The notes: generated from the sequence alone by a model not told the origin. 64,000 nucleotides of DNA from Chitinophaga vietnamensis (GCF_902167635.1 NZ_CABHMS010000007.1:1-64000); one strand, 5' to 3'. Numbered from the stretch's first letter, positions 42,660 through 52,920 are shown. A program made the numbers and translations.

Positions 42660-43115
42660 CTAAATCCTGTAGCCATTCTGCTTGAACGACTCTACTTTAG
42701 CAGCGATGGCCGGGTTGCCCAGCGCCAGGATGCGTGCAGCCAGTATGGCAGCATTGCGGGCGCCTGCCTTGCCTACTGCCAGGGTACCTACCGGCAAACC
42801 GGCGGGCATCTGTACAATGGAATAAAGTGCATCAACACCACCAGGCAGTCCACCATCCAAAGGTACGCCCAATACGGGTAATGAAGTGTAAGCAGATACT
42901 ACGCCAGGTAAGGCAGCCGCCATACCAGCCGCGGCAATTATTACGCCAAAGCCCTTTTCCTGCGCCGTAACACACAATTCGCGCACCTTGTCAGGATTAC
43001 GGTGAGCGGATGCTACGATCATCTCGTTTTCAATACCAAAATATTGCAGATGTTTCTGCGACTCTTCCATGACGGGTTTATCACTCTCGGAACCCATGAT
43101 AATCATTACTTTCAT
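42660..43115 (-). CDS. purE: N5-carboxyaminoimidazole ribonucleotide mutase
   Basis: 151 residues, a normal length for class I PurE. The active-site motif is MGSESDKPVMEES with ASAHRNP, and the C-terminal GKAGARNAAILAARIL is intact. It rearranges N5-CAIR to CAIR in purine synthesis. No purK lies within the window. A TATCTTCG box on the minus strand (43158 to 43151) is a likely -7 element. Confidence 0.96.
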   Translation of the reverse strand: MKVMIIMGSESDKPVMEESQKHLQYFGIENEMIVASAHRNPDKVRELCVTAQEKGFGVIIAAAGMAAALPGVVSAYTSLPVLGVPLDGGLPGGVDALYSIVQMPAGLPVGTLAVGKAGARNAAILAARILALGNPAIAAKVESFKQNGYRI

Positions 43116-43150
43116 CTTGTAAAATTTTTGCTGACGGATGTATCTCGCTG

Positions 43151-43158
43151 CGAAGATA
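43151..43158 (-). promoter_or_regulatory. Likely -7 box of the purE promoter
   Basis: Minus strand reads TATCTTCG, one mismatch from TAnnTTTG, 36 bases upstream of the purE ATG. The upstream box is poor. No purine-repressor or riboswitch sequence is apparent. Confidence 0.4.
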
Positions 43159-43315
43159 TTGATCGTTTAACAATTTCAGAAAATAGAAAATCCACAATCG
43201 TGGATAAACAACATCGAACCATTTTATTACATTTACTTCTGCAATGGTGTTTTTTTGTCATATATTGCCTATTTTGTCCGATCGCAAGTCACAACGATAA
43301 TGATTCCGCTACCAT

Positions 43316-45964
43316 ATGAATGAAGCTATGCTGGAAGAGCATTACAAGCGCCTGCAACACCTCGAAGCCGCTATCAATGCATGTGCATGGTCAATCACCA
43401 TGGATGCAGCGGGGAACCTGATGGCCGCCAATCCGCTGGTAACACAGGCTTTACAGCTGCCCGCCCCCGTACTTCAGGGCAGGCCGCTTACCGATTTTCT
43501 CCTGCCGGCCAACGAAGGCCAGTGGGCGCACATCTGGCAATCTGCCCGTAAAGGTGAGAACATACAGGAACAGCTATGTTTCCTGATCGCCGGAAAACAG
43601 CCCCTGTGGCTGGAAGCAGCCATCAGCCCGCAAATGGACGCCCATGGCGCTCTCCAGCAATGCCTGCTCCTCGGCCTCGATATCACGGCCAGGAAATTAT
43701 CCGAGATCAGGCTCAAAGAAGATGAACAATATTTCCGGCAGATACTGGAAAATCTGCCCATCGGTCTGCAACAGTTCTCTCTCGAAGGCGATAACATCGA
43801 GATGAACAGCCGCCAGCGGCAGATATGGGGCAGCGATCATGCCTTCTTCTCCAACCCGCACTACAACTGGCTGCAAGATCCCTTCTACCGCCACAATGGC
43901 CTCGCACGCCTGTTCGAAGAAGCACGCGACGGCCGCAAAACACTCAAACGCGAAATACTGCTCAACTACTCTGAAAAACATTACGAAGGTATCACCCGCA
44001 TACATCCCATGTACTTCGACGCTACCATCTTCCCGGTGGTGGACCGCCAAAGCAACATGACCAATATCTTCCTCATCCTAGATGATATCACCGAGAAAAA
44101 ACTCGCCGAGATCAGCCTCCAGAAAAGCGAACGCCTGCTCGATAATATCATCGAAAACCTGCCTATCGGCTATATCCAGTTCGATAACTTCGGCTTTATC
44201 CGCCGCATCAATCAAACGCAACGTTTCTTCTTCAACTCGCCGCATCCCGCTGCCCGCCGGCAGTTCAACGTGATGAACGACGATTTCGCCACCATGTTCC
44301 AGCTGGATGACCTCTTCCAGCAAGCCTTGCAGGAAAACAAAACCCTGCGCGTGGAAAAGAAAGTAGACTTCTCCCGTGATGAACGATGGACCAAAGTAGG
44401 CCGTGAAGTATATCTCGATCTCACCGTATTCCCCGTGGTAGACCCGGTGGATAAAGAAAAAATAGTGGTCGTACTGGTGAATGACATCACCGATAAAAAA
44501 GAGCAGGAACTGGAGAATATAAAGAACCAGGAATTCCTGCTGCAAACCGGCGAAATAGGCAAGATCGGCGGATGGGAAATGGACATGAACACCCGCCAGG
44601 TGCGCTGGTCCAGGCAAACATATAACATCCACGGTTGCCCGGAAGGCACCGCCATGAACTTTGAAACAGCCAGGTCTTTTTACACAGAAGAATCCCGCCG
44701 CAACCTCGACCTGCTGCTGGAACAATGCGCCACCAGCGGCCGGCCCTTCGATGCGCAGCTGTCGATCATCACCGACAAACCGCAGCCTAAAAGAGTGCGC
44801 GCCATCGGCCAGCCTGCGTACGACAATGGCCAACTGGTACGCATGTACGGCGTAGTGCAGGATATCACCGAGCAATCCGAGATCAGGGACGCACTCACCC
44901 GCAACACAGAGCTGATGCGGCTTTTCTTCGATACCGTAGATATGGGATATGCTGCCATGGAACCCGATGGCAAGCTGAACTTCCTCAACCAGAAAGCGGA
45001 AAAAATGATCGGCCGCAAAGTGCAGATGGGCAGTAACATCTTTGAAGTGTTCCCGAAACTCAGCGACACCGTGTTCTACGCCAGGATGCGGGAATGCGTG
45101 AAACAAGGGGCCTCGCAATCGTTCGGCATCTATTTCCCGATCCAGGATAAATGGTACGATTTCCTGCTCACCGCCATGGAAGATGGCGGTATCTCTGTAT
45201 TCATGCGGGATATCACCGAAAGCCGCAAGATGCAGAAAGACCTGCGCAAGGCCAATGATCAATTATCCAATCTCAATAAAAATCTCCTCAATCAAAATAA
45301 ACAGCTGGAAGATTTTGCGCACATCACCTCACATAACTTGCGTGCGCCGATCGCCAATCTGAAGGCGCTCATGCAAATGCACAATGAAGCTATTTCCCCG
45401 CAGGAGCGCGAGTTGTACCTGGGCATGGTGCATGAGGTGATCAAAAAAATAGATGAAACACTGAACGACCTGGTAGAAGTAGTGCAGATCAGGAAAGATG
45501 TGAATGTAGAACGGGAGAAATTAGTATTCGCAGAACGTTTGCAGAAGGTGAAAGATATTTTACTGGTGGATATTGAGAAGAGCCATATTCATATCACCTA
45601 CAATTTTGACGAGGTGCCGGTAATCGAATATCCACGGGTGTACCTGGATAGTATCTTACAGAATTTTATCACCAATGCGATCCGTTACCGTTCGCCGGAA
45701 CGCACGCCGGCGCTGCATTTGCAGACCTCGAGAGGGCAGGAGTCCATTGTGCTTACGGTAGAAGACAATGGCGTAGGCATTGATATGGAACGTTTCGGCA
45801 ATAAATTATTCGGTTTCAGAAAAACTTTTCATAAGAACAAAGATGCAAAAGGGATCGGGCTTTTCATCACGAAAACGCAGGTGGAAGCCATGGGAGGAAG
45901 CATACGTGCAGAGAGCACCCCTGGCAACGGAACCAAATTTATTATTACATTTAGGCCCGAATAA
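43316..45964 (+). CDS. Multi-PAS sensor histidine kinase
   Basis: 882 residues, apparently no TM helix. Four to five PAS domains run from about 10 to 650, with repeated start words such as LLDNIIENLPIGYIQFD and EQYFRQILENLPIGLQQFS. One resembles PAS_3 (GGWEMDMNTRQVRWSRQTY). A coiled coil (about 640-665) leads to the HisKA domain with His near residue 673 (ITSHNLRAPIANL). The HATPase has N box FITNAIRYRSPER and G boxes VEDNGVGID and GIGLFITKTQVEAMGG. A single-domain response regulator is encoded 9 bases downstream, presumably its phosphorylation partner. The stimulus is unknown. Confidence 0.95.
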   Translation: MNEAMLEEHYKRLQHLEAAINACAWSITMDAAGNLMAANPLVTQALQLPAPVLQGRPLTDFLLPANEGQWAHIWQSARKGENIQEQLCFLIAGKQPLWLEAAISPQMDAHGALQQCLLLGLDITARKLSEIRLKEDEQYFRQILENLPIGLQQFSLEGDNIEMNSRQRQIWGSDHAFFSNPHYNWLQDPFYRHNGLARLFEEARDGRKTLKREILLNYSEKHYEGITRIHPMYFDATIFPVVDRQSNMTNIFLILDDITEKKLAEISLQKSERLLDNIIENLPIGYIQFDNFGFIRRINQTQRFFFNSPHPAARRQFNVMNDDFATMFQLDDLFQQALQENKTLRVEKKVDFSRDERWTKVGREVYLDLTVFPVVDPVDKEKIVVVLVNDITDKKEQELENIKNQEFLLQTGEIGKIGGWEMDMNTRQVRWSRQTYNIHGCPEGTAMNFETARSFYTEESRRNLDLLLEQCATSGRPFDAQLSIITDKPQPKRVRAIGQPAYDNGQLVRMYGVVQDITEQSEIRDALTRNTELMRLFFDTVDMGYAAMEPDGKLNFLNQKAEKMIGRKVQMGSNIFEVFPKLSDTVFYARMRECVKQGASQSFGIYFPIQDKWYDFLLTAMEDGGISVFMRDITESRKMQKDLRKANDQLSNLNKNLLNQNKQLEDFAHITSHNLRAPIANLKALMQMHNEAISPQERELYLGMVHEVIKKIDETLNDLVEVVQIRKDVNVEREKLVFAERLQKVKDILLVDIEKSHIHITYNFDEVPVIEYPRVYLDSILQNFITNAIRYRSPERTPALHLQTSRGQESIVLTVEDNGVGIDMERFGNKLFGFRKTFHKNKDAKGIGLFITKTQVEAMGGSIRAESTPGNGTKFIITFRPE

Positions 45965-45973
45965 TCTGCTTAT

Positions 45974-46363
45974 ATGAACCTGATCAATATGATTTTTATT
46001 GTCGACGACGACCCAATCCACCAGCAGATAGCGAAGATCATGATCGAGCGGCAAGGTATCAGCAGTAATGTCCGGGTGTTTTCAGATGCACAGGACGTGC
46101 TGGATTACCTGAGGGAAAATACGGGTGCAAGCGATGCGCTGCCCGACCTGATCCTGCTGGATCTTAACATGCCGGTGATGGATGGCTGGGAATTCCTCGA
46201 CGAATTTGCGGGCTTTCAGGCCGGCTTGCCCAAGCAGATCAGGATTTTTGTGTTAACCTCCTCTATCGATGAAAAAGACAAAGAGCGGGTACGCAGCTAT
46301 CGGTTTGTAGATGGCTATCTGACAAAACCGCTGTCTAAAGAGATTATCGCCCACCTTTCATAA
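45974..46363 (+). CDS. Single-domain CheY-like response regulator
   Basis: 129 residues. Acidic pocket in IFIVDDDPIHQQ, phospho-Asp in LILLDLNMPVMDGWEF, switch Ser/Thr in VLTSSIDE, and Lys in GYLTKPLSKE. There is no output domain. It is the partner of the kinase immediately upstream. Its last 20 bases overlap the 3' end of the convergent rpe gene. Confidence 0.96.
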   Translation: MNLINMIFIVDDDPIHQQIAKIMIERQGISSNVRVFSDAQDVLDYLRENTGASDALPDLILLDLNMPVMDGWEFLDEFAGFQAGLPKQIRIFVLTSSIDEKDKERVRSYRFVDGYLTKPLSKEIIAHLS

Positions 46364-47006
46364 CAGCAATTGTTTTTTCGGGATCGGGAGACGAGAAGAT
46401 GGCACTGCCAGCCACCAGCACGTTGGCGCCTGCCTGTATGAGCTGTGCCGCATTCTCGGGGCTCACGCCGCCGTCTACTTCCACCAGTGCATGCGCGTTG
46501 CTATCGCGTATCAGCTGGCGTATCTCTGATAGTTTATGATAGGTTTGTTCGATGAAGGTTTGTCCGCCGAAACCAGGGTTCACACTCATGATGAGCACTA
46601 CGTCGATATCCCGGATCACATTTTCCAGCAGCTGTACCGGGGTGTGCGGATTGAGCGCCACACCGGCTTTCATGCCCAGCGACTTAATCTGTTGGATATT
46701 GCGGTGCAGGTGAGGGCAGGCTTCATAATGTACAGTGAGGATATCGGCGCCGGCTTTCTGAAATTCAGCGGCATATCTTTCGGGCGCTTCGATCATCAGG
46801 TGCACATCGCAGGGTTTGCGTGCGCGCTTCTTGATCTGTGCGATCACTGGCAGGCCATAGCTGATATTCGGCACAAAGCGGCCATCCATCACATCAAGGT
46901 GAAACCAGTCGGCCTCGCTGCGGTTGACCATATCCACATCTTTTCCCAGTTCCAGGAAATCTGCTGCCAGTAAGGACGGCGCTATTAAAACAGGTGTATT
47001 TTCCAA
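46344..47006 (-). CDS. rpe: Ribulose-phosphate 3-epimerase
   Basis: 220 residues, the usual length. TIM-barrel with metal/catalytic motifs PSLLAADFLELGKDV, HLDVMDGRFVPNISYG, VHLMIEAPE, VMSVNPGFGGQTF and VEVDGGVSPENA. It interconverts ribulose- and xylulose-5-phosphate in the pentose phosphate pathway. The 3' end overlaps the response-regulator gene tail-to-tail by 20 bases. Confidence 0.97.
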   Translation of the reverse strand: MENTPVLIAPSLLAADFLELGKDVDMVNRSEADWFHLDVMDGRFVPNISYGLPVIAQIKKRARKPCDVHLMIEAPERYAAEFQKAGADILTVHYEACPHLHRNIQQIKSLGMKAGVALNPHTPVQLLENVIRDIDVVLIMSVNPGFGGQTFIEQTYHKLSEIRQLIRDSNAHALVEVDGGVSPENAAQLIQAGANVLVAGSAIFSSPDPEKTIAVMKGGR

Positions 47007-47040
47007 AACGCTCTTTTTTGATCTGTGTAAATGTAAACAA

Positions 47041-48051
47041 TTACTTGTTCAGACGTTTTAACGCCTCCTTTGCTTCTGTAAAATCTTTTTTGAAGGAAGA
47101 CGCTTTGCTGTAGTCTTCGACGGCGGATATCTTGTTGCCTGATTTTTCATGGCAGAGGGCGCGGTAATAATAGGCCCAGGCATCGGTGGGGGCTGATTTT
47201 GCGGCGAGGTTATACCAGGTGAGCGCTTCTTTCCAGTTCTGGTCGTCGAGATAGAGGTGGCCCATCGCAAGGTAGGCAGCCTCATAACCGGGATCGGCCA
47301 CTACGGCCTTCTTGAAAGCAGCGATGGCGGCGGGTTTGTTGCCCAGCTCCTGTTGAAACACGCCGATGCTGAACATCGGCTCCGCATTGGTGGAGTCTAA
47401 CTGCCATGCCTGTACGTAATATGAGATGGCCTGTGGCGCCTTTCTGCTATGGAGCAGGTCGCCCAGCTCCATCAGCGCTTCATATTCCGGCGTAGCGCCT
47501 GCGGCGTGGATGGCGGAAGTAAGATGCTGTATAGCCGTCACCGTATCTTTATGATCTTCTGCGATGCGTGCTTTCAGGTAGAAGGCTTTGTCGCGCGCAT
47601 CGGCCGTCTGTGCCAATACGCTGGCTACGCTGTCGGCAGTGGCGTACTCTTTATTTTCTATCATGGCAGTAGCGAGGCGGTATCGCAGGTAAGCATTGCC
47701 TGGCGCGGTGCCAAGCGCTTGTGCAAACATCTGCTCTGCTTTTTTGAAGTGCTCGCTCACGAGGGCGGCTTCGCCGGCGCCGGCCCAATAGTCGGTGTTG
47801 GCGGGCATCAGCGAGGCGCCCTTTTCAAAGTCTGGCTCCGCCAGCGCCGGGTGTGTATTGAACAGCAGCATGGCGCGGCGGTAATAGAGTTCGTGGTTGT
47901 TCGGAAACTGTTGCAGGGAATCTGTTACCGGCCTGATGATATCGCTGTAGAGGACGGAATCGGCGGTGCTGGCGGCTGCGCCGCCGCTGTTGCTTTGTTC
48001 ATGACAGGCAACAGCGGCCAGGCATACGAAAAGGATAGGTAGGTACTTCAT
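47041..48051 (-). CDS. TPR-repeat lipoprotein
   Basis: 336 residues with a lipobox (LAAVAC, Cys about residue 16). About eight TPR units follow, with motifs such as YRRAMLLFNTHPALAEPDFE, AYLRYRLATAMIENKEYATA and AYLAMGHLYLDDQNWKEAL. Such proteins are protein-binding scaffolds at the membrane. The gene is 42 bases after thrC on the same strand but is not an amino-acid enzyme; whether it is co-transcribed is unclear. Confidence 0.88.
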   Translation of the reverse strand: MKYLPILFVCLAAVACHEQSNSGGAAASTADSVLYSDIIRPVTDSLQQFPNNHELYYRRAMLLFNTHPALAEPDFEKGASLMPANTDYWAGAGEAALVSEHFKKAEQMFAQALGTAPGNAYLRYRLATAMIENKEYATADSVASVLAQTADARDKAFYLKARIAEDHKDTVTAIQHLTSAIHAAGATPEYEALMELGDLLHSRKAPQAISYYVQAWQLDSTNAEPMFSIGVFQQELGNKPAAIAAFKKAVVADPGYEAAYLAMGHLYLDDQNWKEALTWYNLAAKSAPTDAWAYYYRALCHEKSGNKISAVEDYSKASSFKKDFTEAKEALKRLNK

Positions 48052-48093
48052 ACAGCTGCCAAAGCTAATGGCTAAAATCTGATTTCCGAAATC

Positions 48094-49389
48094 TTACTGT
48101 AGCAACGCTTTTTTAAAGGCAGTATAATCTGCGGGCAGCAGGGTAGCGGATTTCTCTTTGCCATAGAGCTGCATCACGCGGGCCGGCGCATGTATCTCTT
48201 CCCGCAAGGATGGCGGCGCCGTGTCTTCAAACTTCACGGGGTGGGCCGTTTCCAGGAAAACGCCGGTTACATCGGGATGGGCAGACAGATATTCCTGCAA
48301 GCCGAGGTAGCCCACTGCGCCATGCGGATCAAGCATATAGTGATTCTCTTTCCAAACTTTTTCCATGGTGAGCAGGGTGTCCTTGTCATTGAAGCTATAG
48401 GCGCTGAAGCGCTCCTGTAATTTCGGCAAGCTGTTGCCGAATAACTGTAACACCCGTACGAAATTGCTGGGATCAGCTACGTCCATGGCATTGGAAAGGG
48501 TGGGAGCGGCCTTCCCTGGCTGGTATACGCCGCTGGCCATAAAGCGAGGCACCGTATCGTTGATATTGGTAGCGGCCACGAAATGCTCCACCGGCAGGCC
48601 GATAGCGGCCGCCATCATGCCCGCGCAGATATTTCCAAAATTGCCGCTGGGCACAGAGAACACCAGCTGCGGATGTGCGGCCTTCATCTGTTTCCAGGCA
48701 AGGAAATAATAAAACATCTGCGGCAGCCAACGCGCTACATTGATGGAATTGGCGGAAGTGAGCGGCCGCTTGTTTTGCAGCTCCTGGTCGAGGAAGGCGG
48801 TTTTCACCAGCTGCTGGCAATCGTCAAAAGTGCCAATGATCTCGAACGCGCTAACGTTGCCGCCCAATGTAGTGAGCTGTTTCTCTTGCAGGGTGCTTAC
48901 TTTTTTGGAAGGATAAAGTATCACCACCTGTATGCCCGGCACATTATAAAAGCCACTGGCCACGGCGCCGCCGGTATCGCCGGAAGTGGCCACCAGCACG
49001 GTTACGGGCTTGGTGCTGTTGCGGCGGAAGTAGCCAAGACAGCCCGCCATAAAACGTGCGCCTACATCTTTGAAGGCAAGGGTAGGGCCGTGAAAGAGTT
49101 CCAGTGCGTAGGTCGATTTCGAAACTTTCTGCACGGGGAAAGGGAAGTGCAGGGTGTCTGCCACAATCTTCTTCAATTGTTCTTCCGGTATTTCATCTCC
49201 CACAAACGGGCGTATCACGTTGGTACCAATCTCCTGGTCTGAATACTGATGGATATTTTTGAGGAAGTCCGGGTCCAGTGCCGGTATCTCTTCCGGAAAG
49301 TATAATCCTCTATCGGGCGCTAATCCTTGTGTAACGGCGGTTTCAAAAGATACTTTGTGCTGTGCGTTCTGAAGACTGAAGTACTGCAT
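48094..49389 (-). CDS. thrC: Threonine synthase
   Basis: 431 residues. PLP-dependent fold type II with the cofactor Lys in ALAFKDVGARFMAG. Further family features are ATSGDTGGAVASGFY, SANSINVARWLPQ and SVPSGNFGNICAGM. It converts O-phosphohomoserine to threonine. It is the last of the thrA-thrB-thrC cluster, 18 bases after thrB. Confidence 0.97.
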   Translation of the reverse strand: MQYFSLQNAQHKVSFETAVTQGLAPDRGLYFPEEIPALDPDFLKNIHQYSDQEIGTNVIRPFVGDEIPEEQLKKIVADTLHFPFPVQKVSKSTYALELFHGPTLAFKDVGARFMAGCLGYFRRNSTKPVTVLVATSGDTGGAVASGFYNVPGIQVVILYPSKKVSTLQEKQLTTLGGNVSAFEIIGTFDDCQQLVKTAFLDQELQNKRPLTSANSINVARWLPQMFYYFLAWKQMKAAHPQLVFSVPSGNFGNICAGMMAAAIGLPVEHFVAATNINDTVPRFMASGVYQPGKAAPTLSNAMDVADPSNFVRVLQLFGNSLPKLQERFSAYSFNDKDTLLTMEKVWKENHYMLDPHGAVGYLGLQEYLSAHPDVTGVFLETAHPVKFEDTAPPSLREEIHAPARVMQLYGKEKSATLLPADYTAFKKALLQ

Positions 49390-49407
49390 GAATCATTCTT
49401 TATTTTG

Positions 49408-50334
49408 TTAGTCAATCACCTTTACACCTGCTGTATTGATGCGGGACACATAAATTTTATAATCTACGCCGAGGGGCGCGTATACGCTATCCATGGTGGC
49501 GGCCACTTTGCGGGCATTCTCTTCTCCTTTGCTGAGCATGAACACCGATGGCCCTGAGCCGGAGATGCCGCCGCCGAGCGCGCCGGCCTCCTTGCATTTC
49601 AGTTTCAGTTCATAGAATGCGGGGATGAGGATGGCCCTTACCGGCTCTACGATTACATCTTCCAGGGAGCGGCTGATCAGGTCATAATCTTCCTGGTACA
49701 GCGCGGCTACCAATGCGCCTACGTTGCCCCACTGGCGGATCGCGTCGGTCATCAATACTTTTTGTTTCAGTATCTCGCGTGCGTCCGATGTCTTTACTTC
49801 TATCTGTGGATGTATCACGGTTACCCACAGTTCCGATGGCGTATGCAGGCTGGTGATATCCAGCGGGCGATAGCTGCGTACCAGCGTGAAACCCCCGAGG
49901 ATGGCCGGTGCTACGTTGTCGGCATGCGCAGAGCCACAGGCCAGTCTTTCGCCTTCCATCGCAAAACGTACCAGTTGTTTGGGCGTAAAAGGTTCGCCCA
50001 GCAATTTATTTACGCCTACCACGGCGCCCGCGCTGCTGGCGGCGCTGGAGCCAATGCCGCTGCCGGGATGTATATGTTTGAATATCTCTATCTCTATGCC
50101 GGTGTCGGGTTTTTCATATTTCTGTAACAGCGCCTGAACGGCTACGCCAGCTACATTCTGTGAGGTTTCCAGGGGAAGATCGGCGCCGTGGATCGCGGTA
50201 ATACGGATGCCGGGTTCACTGCTCCTGCGTAAGATCATTTCGTCGCCGGGGGCGTCCATGGCCAGTCCTATCACATCAAAACCGCATGCTACGTTGGCAA
50301 CGGTGCCGGGCGCAAATACTTTTATACAATCCAT
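49408..50334 (-). CDS. thrB: Homoserine kinase
   Basis: 308 residues, GHMP-kinase family. ATP-binding motif HPGSGIGSSAASSAGAVVG, start motif KVFAPGTVANVACGFDVIG, and GGGISGSGPSVFML near the C-terminus are intact. It phosphorylates homoserine. It lies 38 bases after thrA and belongs to the same cluster. Confidence 0.97.
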   Translation of the reverse strand: MDCIKVFAPGTVANVACGFDVIGLAMDAPGDEMILRRSSEPGIRITAIHGADLPLETSQNVAGVAVQALLQKYEKPDTGIEIEIFKHIHPGSGIGSSAASSAGAVVGVNKLLGEPFTPKQLVRFAMEGERLACGSAHADNVAPAILGGFTLVRSYRPLDITSLHTPSELWVTVIHPQIEVKTSDAREILKQKVLMTDAIRQWGNVGALVAALYQEDYDLISRSLEDVIVEPVRAILIPAFYELKLKCKEAGALGGGISGSGPSVFMLSKGEENARKVAATMDSVYAPLGVDYKIYVSRINTAGVKVID

Positions 50335-50372
50335 AAATTAATAATTGATTTTTATGTTTACAAGCACATTTT

Positions 50373-52817
50373 TTATAAACGTGCACTGCGGATGATGTCG
50401 GCAAAGATGCCGGAGGCGGTTACGTCCGCGCCGGCGCCGGCGCCCTTCACGATCAGCGGCTGCTCTTTGTAGCGGCTGGTGGTATACAGCACGATATTAT
50501 CTTTTCCTTCCAGCTGGTAAAAAGGATGATCGGGCGATACACATTGCAGGCCTACCGATGCCTGGCCATCCACATAGCTGGCCACGAACTTGAGGCGTTT
50601 CCCTGCGGATTCTGCTTCTTCGCGCAGCCGTTGGAAATGGGCGGCATGGGTGTCCAGTTCCTCGTAGAAACCGGCGACAGACGGCGCATCCAGGCAGGCT
50701 GCCGGCAGGAAGGAGTGATTGGTGATATCTTCCATCTCTATCGCCGCGCCGCTCTCCCTGGCAAGGATGAGTATCTTGCGCATCACATCTTTCCCGCTGA
50801 GGTCTATGCGCGGATCCGGTTCGGTGTAACCCTCGTCCTGCGCGGCTTTCACCACTTCGCGGAAACTGGCGCCATTTACGAAATGATTGAATACGAAATT
50901 GAGACTGCCGGATAATACTGCTTGTATGCTATGCACTTTGTCGCCACTCCTTACGAGATCGTTGAGGGTGTTGATCACCGGCAAGCCTGCGCCCACATTG
51001 GTTTCGAAGAGGAAGGAGGCATTGTATTTACGCGCCAGGTCTTTCAGCTTCTTATAATATTCATAGTCGGAGGAGCAGGCAATTTTGTTGCAGGTAACTA
51101 CCGAGATGCCGTGTTGCAGGAACTCGTGATAGGTAGCTGCTACTTCTGCGCTGGCGGTATTGTCTACAAATACGCTGTTGCGCAGGTTGAATGATTTGAT
51201 CTGCTGTACCAATGCGTTCATATCCATGGGATCGCCCTGTGGGAGCGCGTTACGCCAGTCGTGCAGCCCGATGCCATATTCGCTGAGCAGCATGTTTTTG
51301 CTGTTGGCGAGGCCGGCAACCCTGATCTGGAGGCCCAGTTCCTGTTGCAGGTAATCCTGCTGTTGCTGTAGCTGTTCCAGCAGTTTGCCGCCTACGTTAC
51401 CAACACCTGCTATGAAAAGGTTGACCTGTTTGAGTGGTGCTTCGAAGAACGCTTCGTGGATGAGGTTGAGCGCTTTTTTTACATCCGCTTTGTTGATCAC
51501 TGCGGAGATATTTTTTTCGGTAGATCCCTGTGCGATGGCCCTTACGTTTACGCCGTTACGACCGAGGGTGCCGAACAGTTTGCCGCTGGTGCCGTGATGG
51601 TTTTTCATTTTGTCGCCCACTACGGCTACAATGCAGAGATCTTTTTCTACCAGTAAAGGTTCGATACGTTTCTCCTGTATCTCTTGCGCAAACTCGCTGT
51701 CCACAGCGGTTTTGGCCTTGAGCATATCGGTGTCATGAATGCCGACAGTGATAGAGTGTTCGGAAGAGCTCTGGGTGATGAGGATTACGTTGATGCGTTC
51801 CCGTAGGAGCGATTCGAACAATCTTTTTGAGAAGCCGGGGATGCCCACCATGCCGCTGCCTTCGAGGGTGAGCAGCGCGATGTGCTGTATGCCGGAGATG
51901 CCGGTTACCGGGAAGCTGCGGTCCGCGCCGTCATGTATCAGCGTGCCGTGGTCTTCCGGGGCAAAAGTATTTTTGATCCATACGGGGATGCGTTTGTCCA
52001 TCACCGGTTGGATGGTAGGTGGATAGATCACTTTGGCGCCGAAGTGCGACAGCTCCATCGCTTCGGCATAGGAGATGTGCGCGATGGGGATGGCTTGCGA
52101 TACGAGGCGCGGATCGGCGGTCATCATGCCGCTTACATCTGTCCAGATATCGAGTACGCTGGCATGTACGGCGGCGGCGAGGATGGCGGCGGTGTAGTCG
52201 GAGCCGCCGCGGCCCAGCGTGGTGGTTTCGCCTTCGGGCGTAGCGGCCACGAAGCCGGGGAATACAATGTAGTCGGCCGTTTGCTGTGCAAAATACTGAC
52301 TGATATGATGGTTGGTGGCGACGAAGTTAACGGTGGCATGGCCGAAGTTGTTATCGGTCACGATCAGCTCGCGGCTGTCTTTGCAGGTGGCGGAGAGACC
52401 TTGCTGTTTTAATTTCTCTGCTACGATGGTGCAGGAGATGAGTTCGCCGAAGCTCATGATCTTGTCTAATGAGCGGGGACTGAGTTCACCTACCTGGAAG
52501 ATGCCATCACAAAGGTTTTCGAGGGCATTCAGTTTTTTCTTGAGCTGGCTGATAAGGCCGCTCTGCATGGTGATAGGGAACAATTCGCGGATAGCGTCGA
52601 GGTGGCGGGCTTCTATTTCCTGTAGTACGGCCTTGTATTGTTCCTGGCCTTCTCCGGCGAGCTGTCCGCAACGTATAAGCTTGTCTGTTATGCCGCCCAT
52701 GGCGGATACTACGATGGCATATTTTCCTGCCGGTTTATATTTTTTCAGTATGAGGCAAACTTGTTCTATCGCTTTGGCGCTGCCGACGGAGGTGCCGCCG
52801 AATTTTAGTACTTGCAT
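50373..52817 (-). CDS. thrA: Bifunctional aspartate kinase / homoserine dehydrogenase
   Basis: 814 residues, close to the enterobacterial ThrA length. Aspartate kinase half (about 1-300): MQVLKFGGTSVGSAKAI start and ATPEGETTTLGRGGSDYTAAI. Two ACT-type regulatory domains occupy about 310-460. The homoserine dehydrogenase half (about 470-814) has a NAD(P)-binding IAGVGNVGGKLLEQL and the GAGLPVINTLNDLVRSGD and EGYTEPDPRIDLSGKD motifs. It feeds threonine, and through homoserine also methionine. Preceded by a candidate attenuator leader. Confidence 0.97.
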   Translation of the reverse strand: MQVLKFGGTSVGSAKAIEQVCLILKKYKPAGKYAIVVSAMGGITDKLIRCGQLAGEGQEQYKAVLQEIEARHLDAIRELFPITMQSGLISQLKKKLNALENLCDGIFQVGELSPRSLDKIMSFGELISCTIVAEKLKQQGLSATCKDSRELIVTDNNFGHATVNFVATNHHISQYFAQQTADYIVFPGFVAATPEGETTTLGRGGSDYTAAILAAAVHASVLDIWTDVSGMMTADPRLVSQAIPIAHISYAEAMELSHFGAKVIYPPTIQPVMDKRIPVWIKNTFAPEDHGTLIHDGADRSFPVTGISGIQHIALLTLEGSGMVGIPGFSKRLFESLLRERINVILITQSSSEHSITVGIHDTDMLKAKTAVDSEFAQEIQEKRIEPLLVEKDLCIVAVVGDKMKNHHGTSGKLFGTLGRNGVNVRAIAQGSTEKNISAVINKADVKKALNLIHEAFFEAPLKQVNLFIAGVGNVGGKLLEQLQQQQDYLQQELGLQIRVAGLANSKNMLLSEYGIGLHDWRNALPQGDPMDMNALVQQIKSFNLRNSVFVDNTASAEVAATYHEFLQHGISVVTCNKIACSSDYEYYKKLKDLARKYNASFLFETNVGAGLPVINTLNDLVRSGDKVHSIQAVLSGSLNFVFNHFVNGASFREVVKAAQDEGYTEPDPRIDLSGKDVMRKILILARESGAAIEMEDITNHSFLPAACLDAPSVAGFYEELDTHAAHFQRLREEAESAGKRLKFVASYVDGQASVGLQCVSPDHPFYQLEGKDNIVLYTTSRYKEQPLIVKGAGAGADVTASGIFADIIRSARL

Positions 52818-52867
52818 GTCAAATAAAGTTTATACGTAGAAATGGTCCGGGTCCTTTCCGGTTGTGT

Positions 52868-52920
52868 ACCACCTGTGTGGTCGTTGGATGATATGTGAAA
52901 ACTAACCCCGCAGTGGGGTT
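52868..52920 (-). promoter_or_regulatory. Tandem hairpins in the thrA leader (candidate attenuator)
   Basis: On the transcript, AACCCC-ACTGC-GGGGTT (52920 to 52904) coincides with the end of the Thr/Ile-rich leader frame and is followed by AGTTTT. A second stem ACCAC-ACAG-GTGGT lies at 52881 to 52868. The 3' GGTGG could alternatively pair with CCACC inside the Thr/Ile codon run, giving the mutually exclusive folds that attenuation needs. This is inference from pairing by eye. Confidence 0.5.
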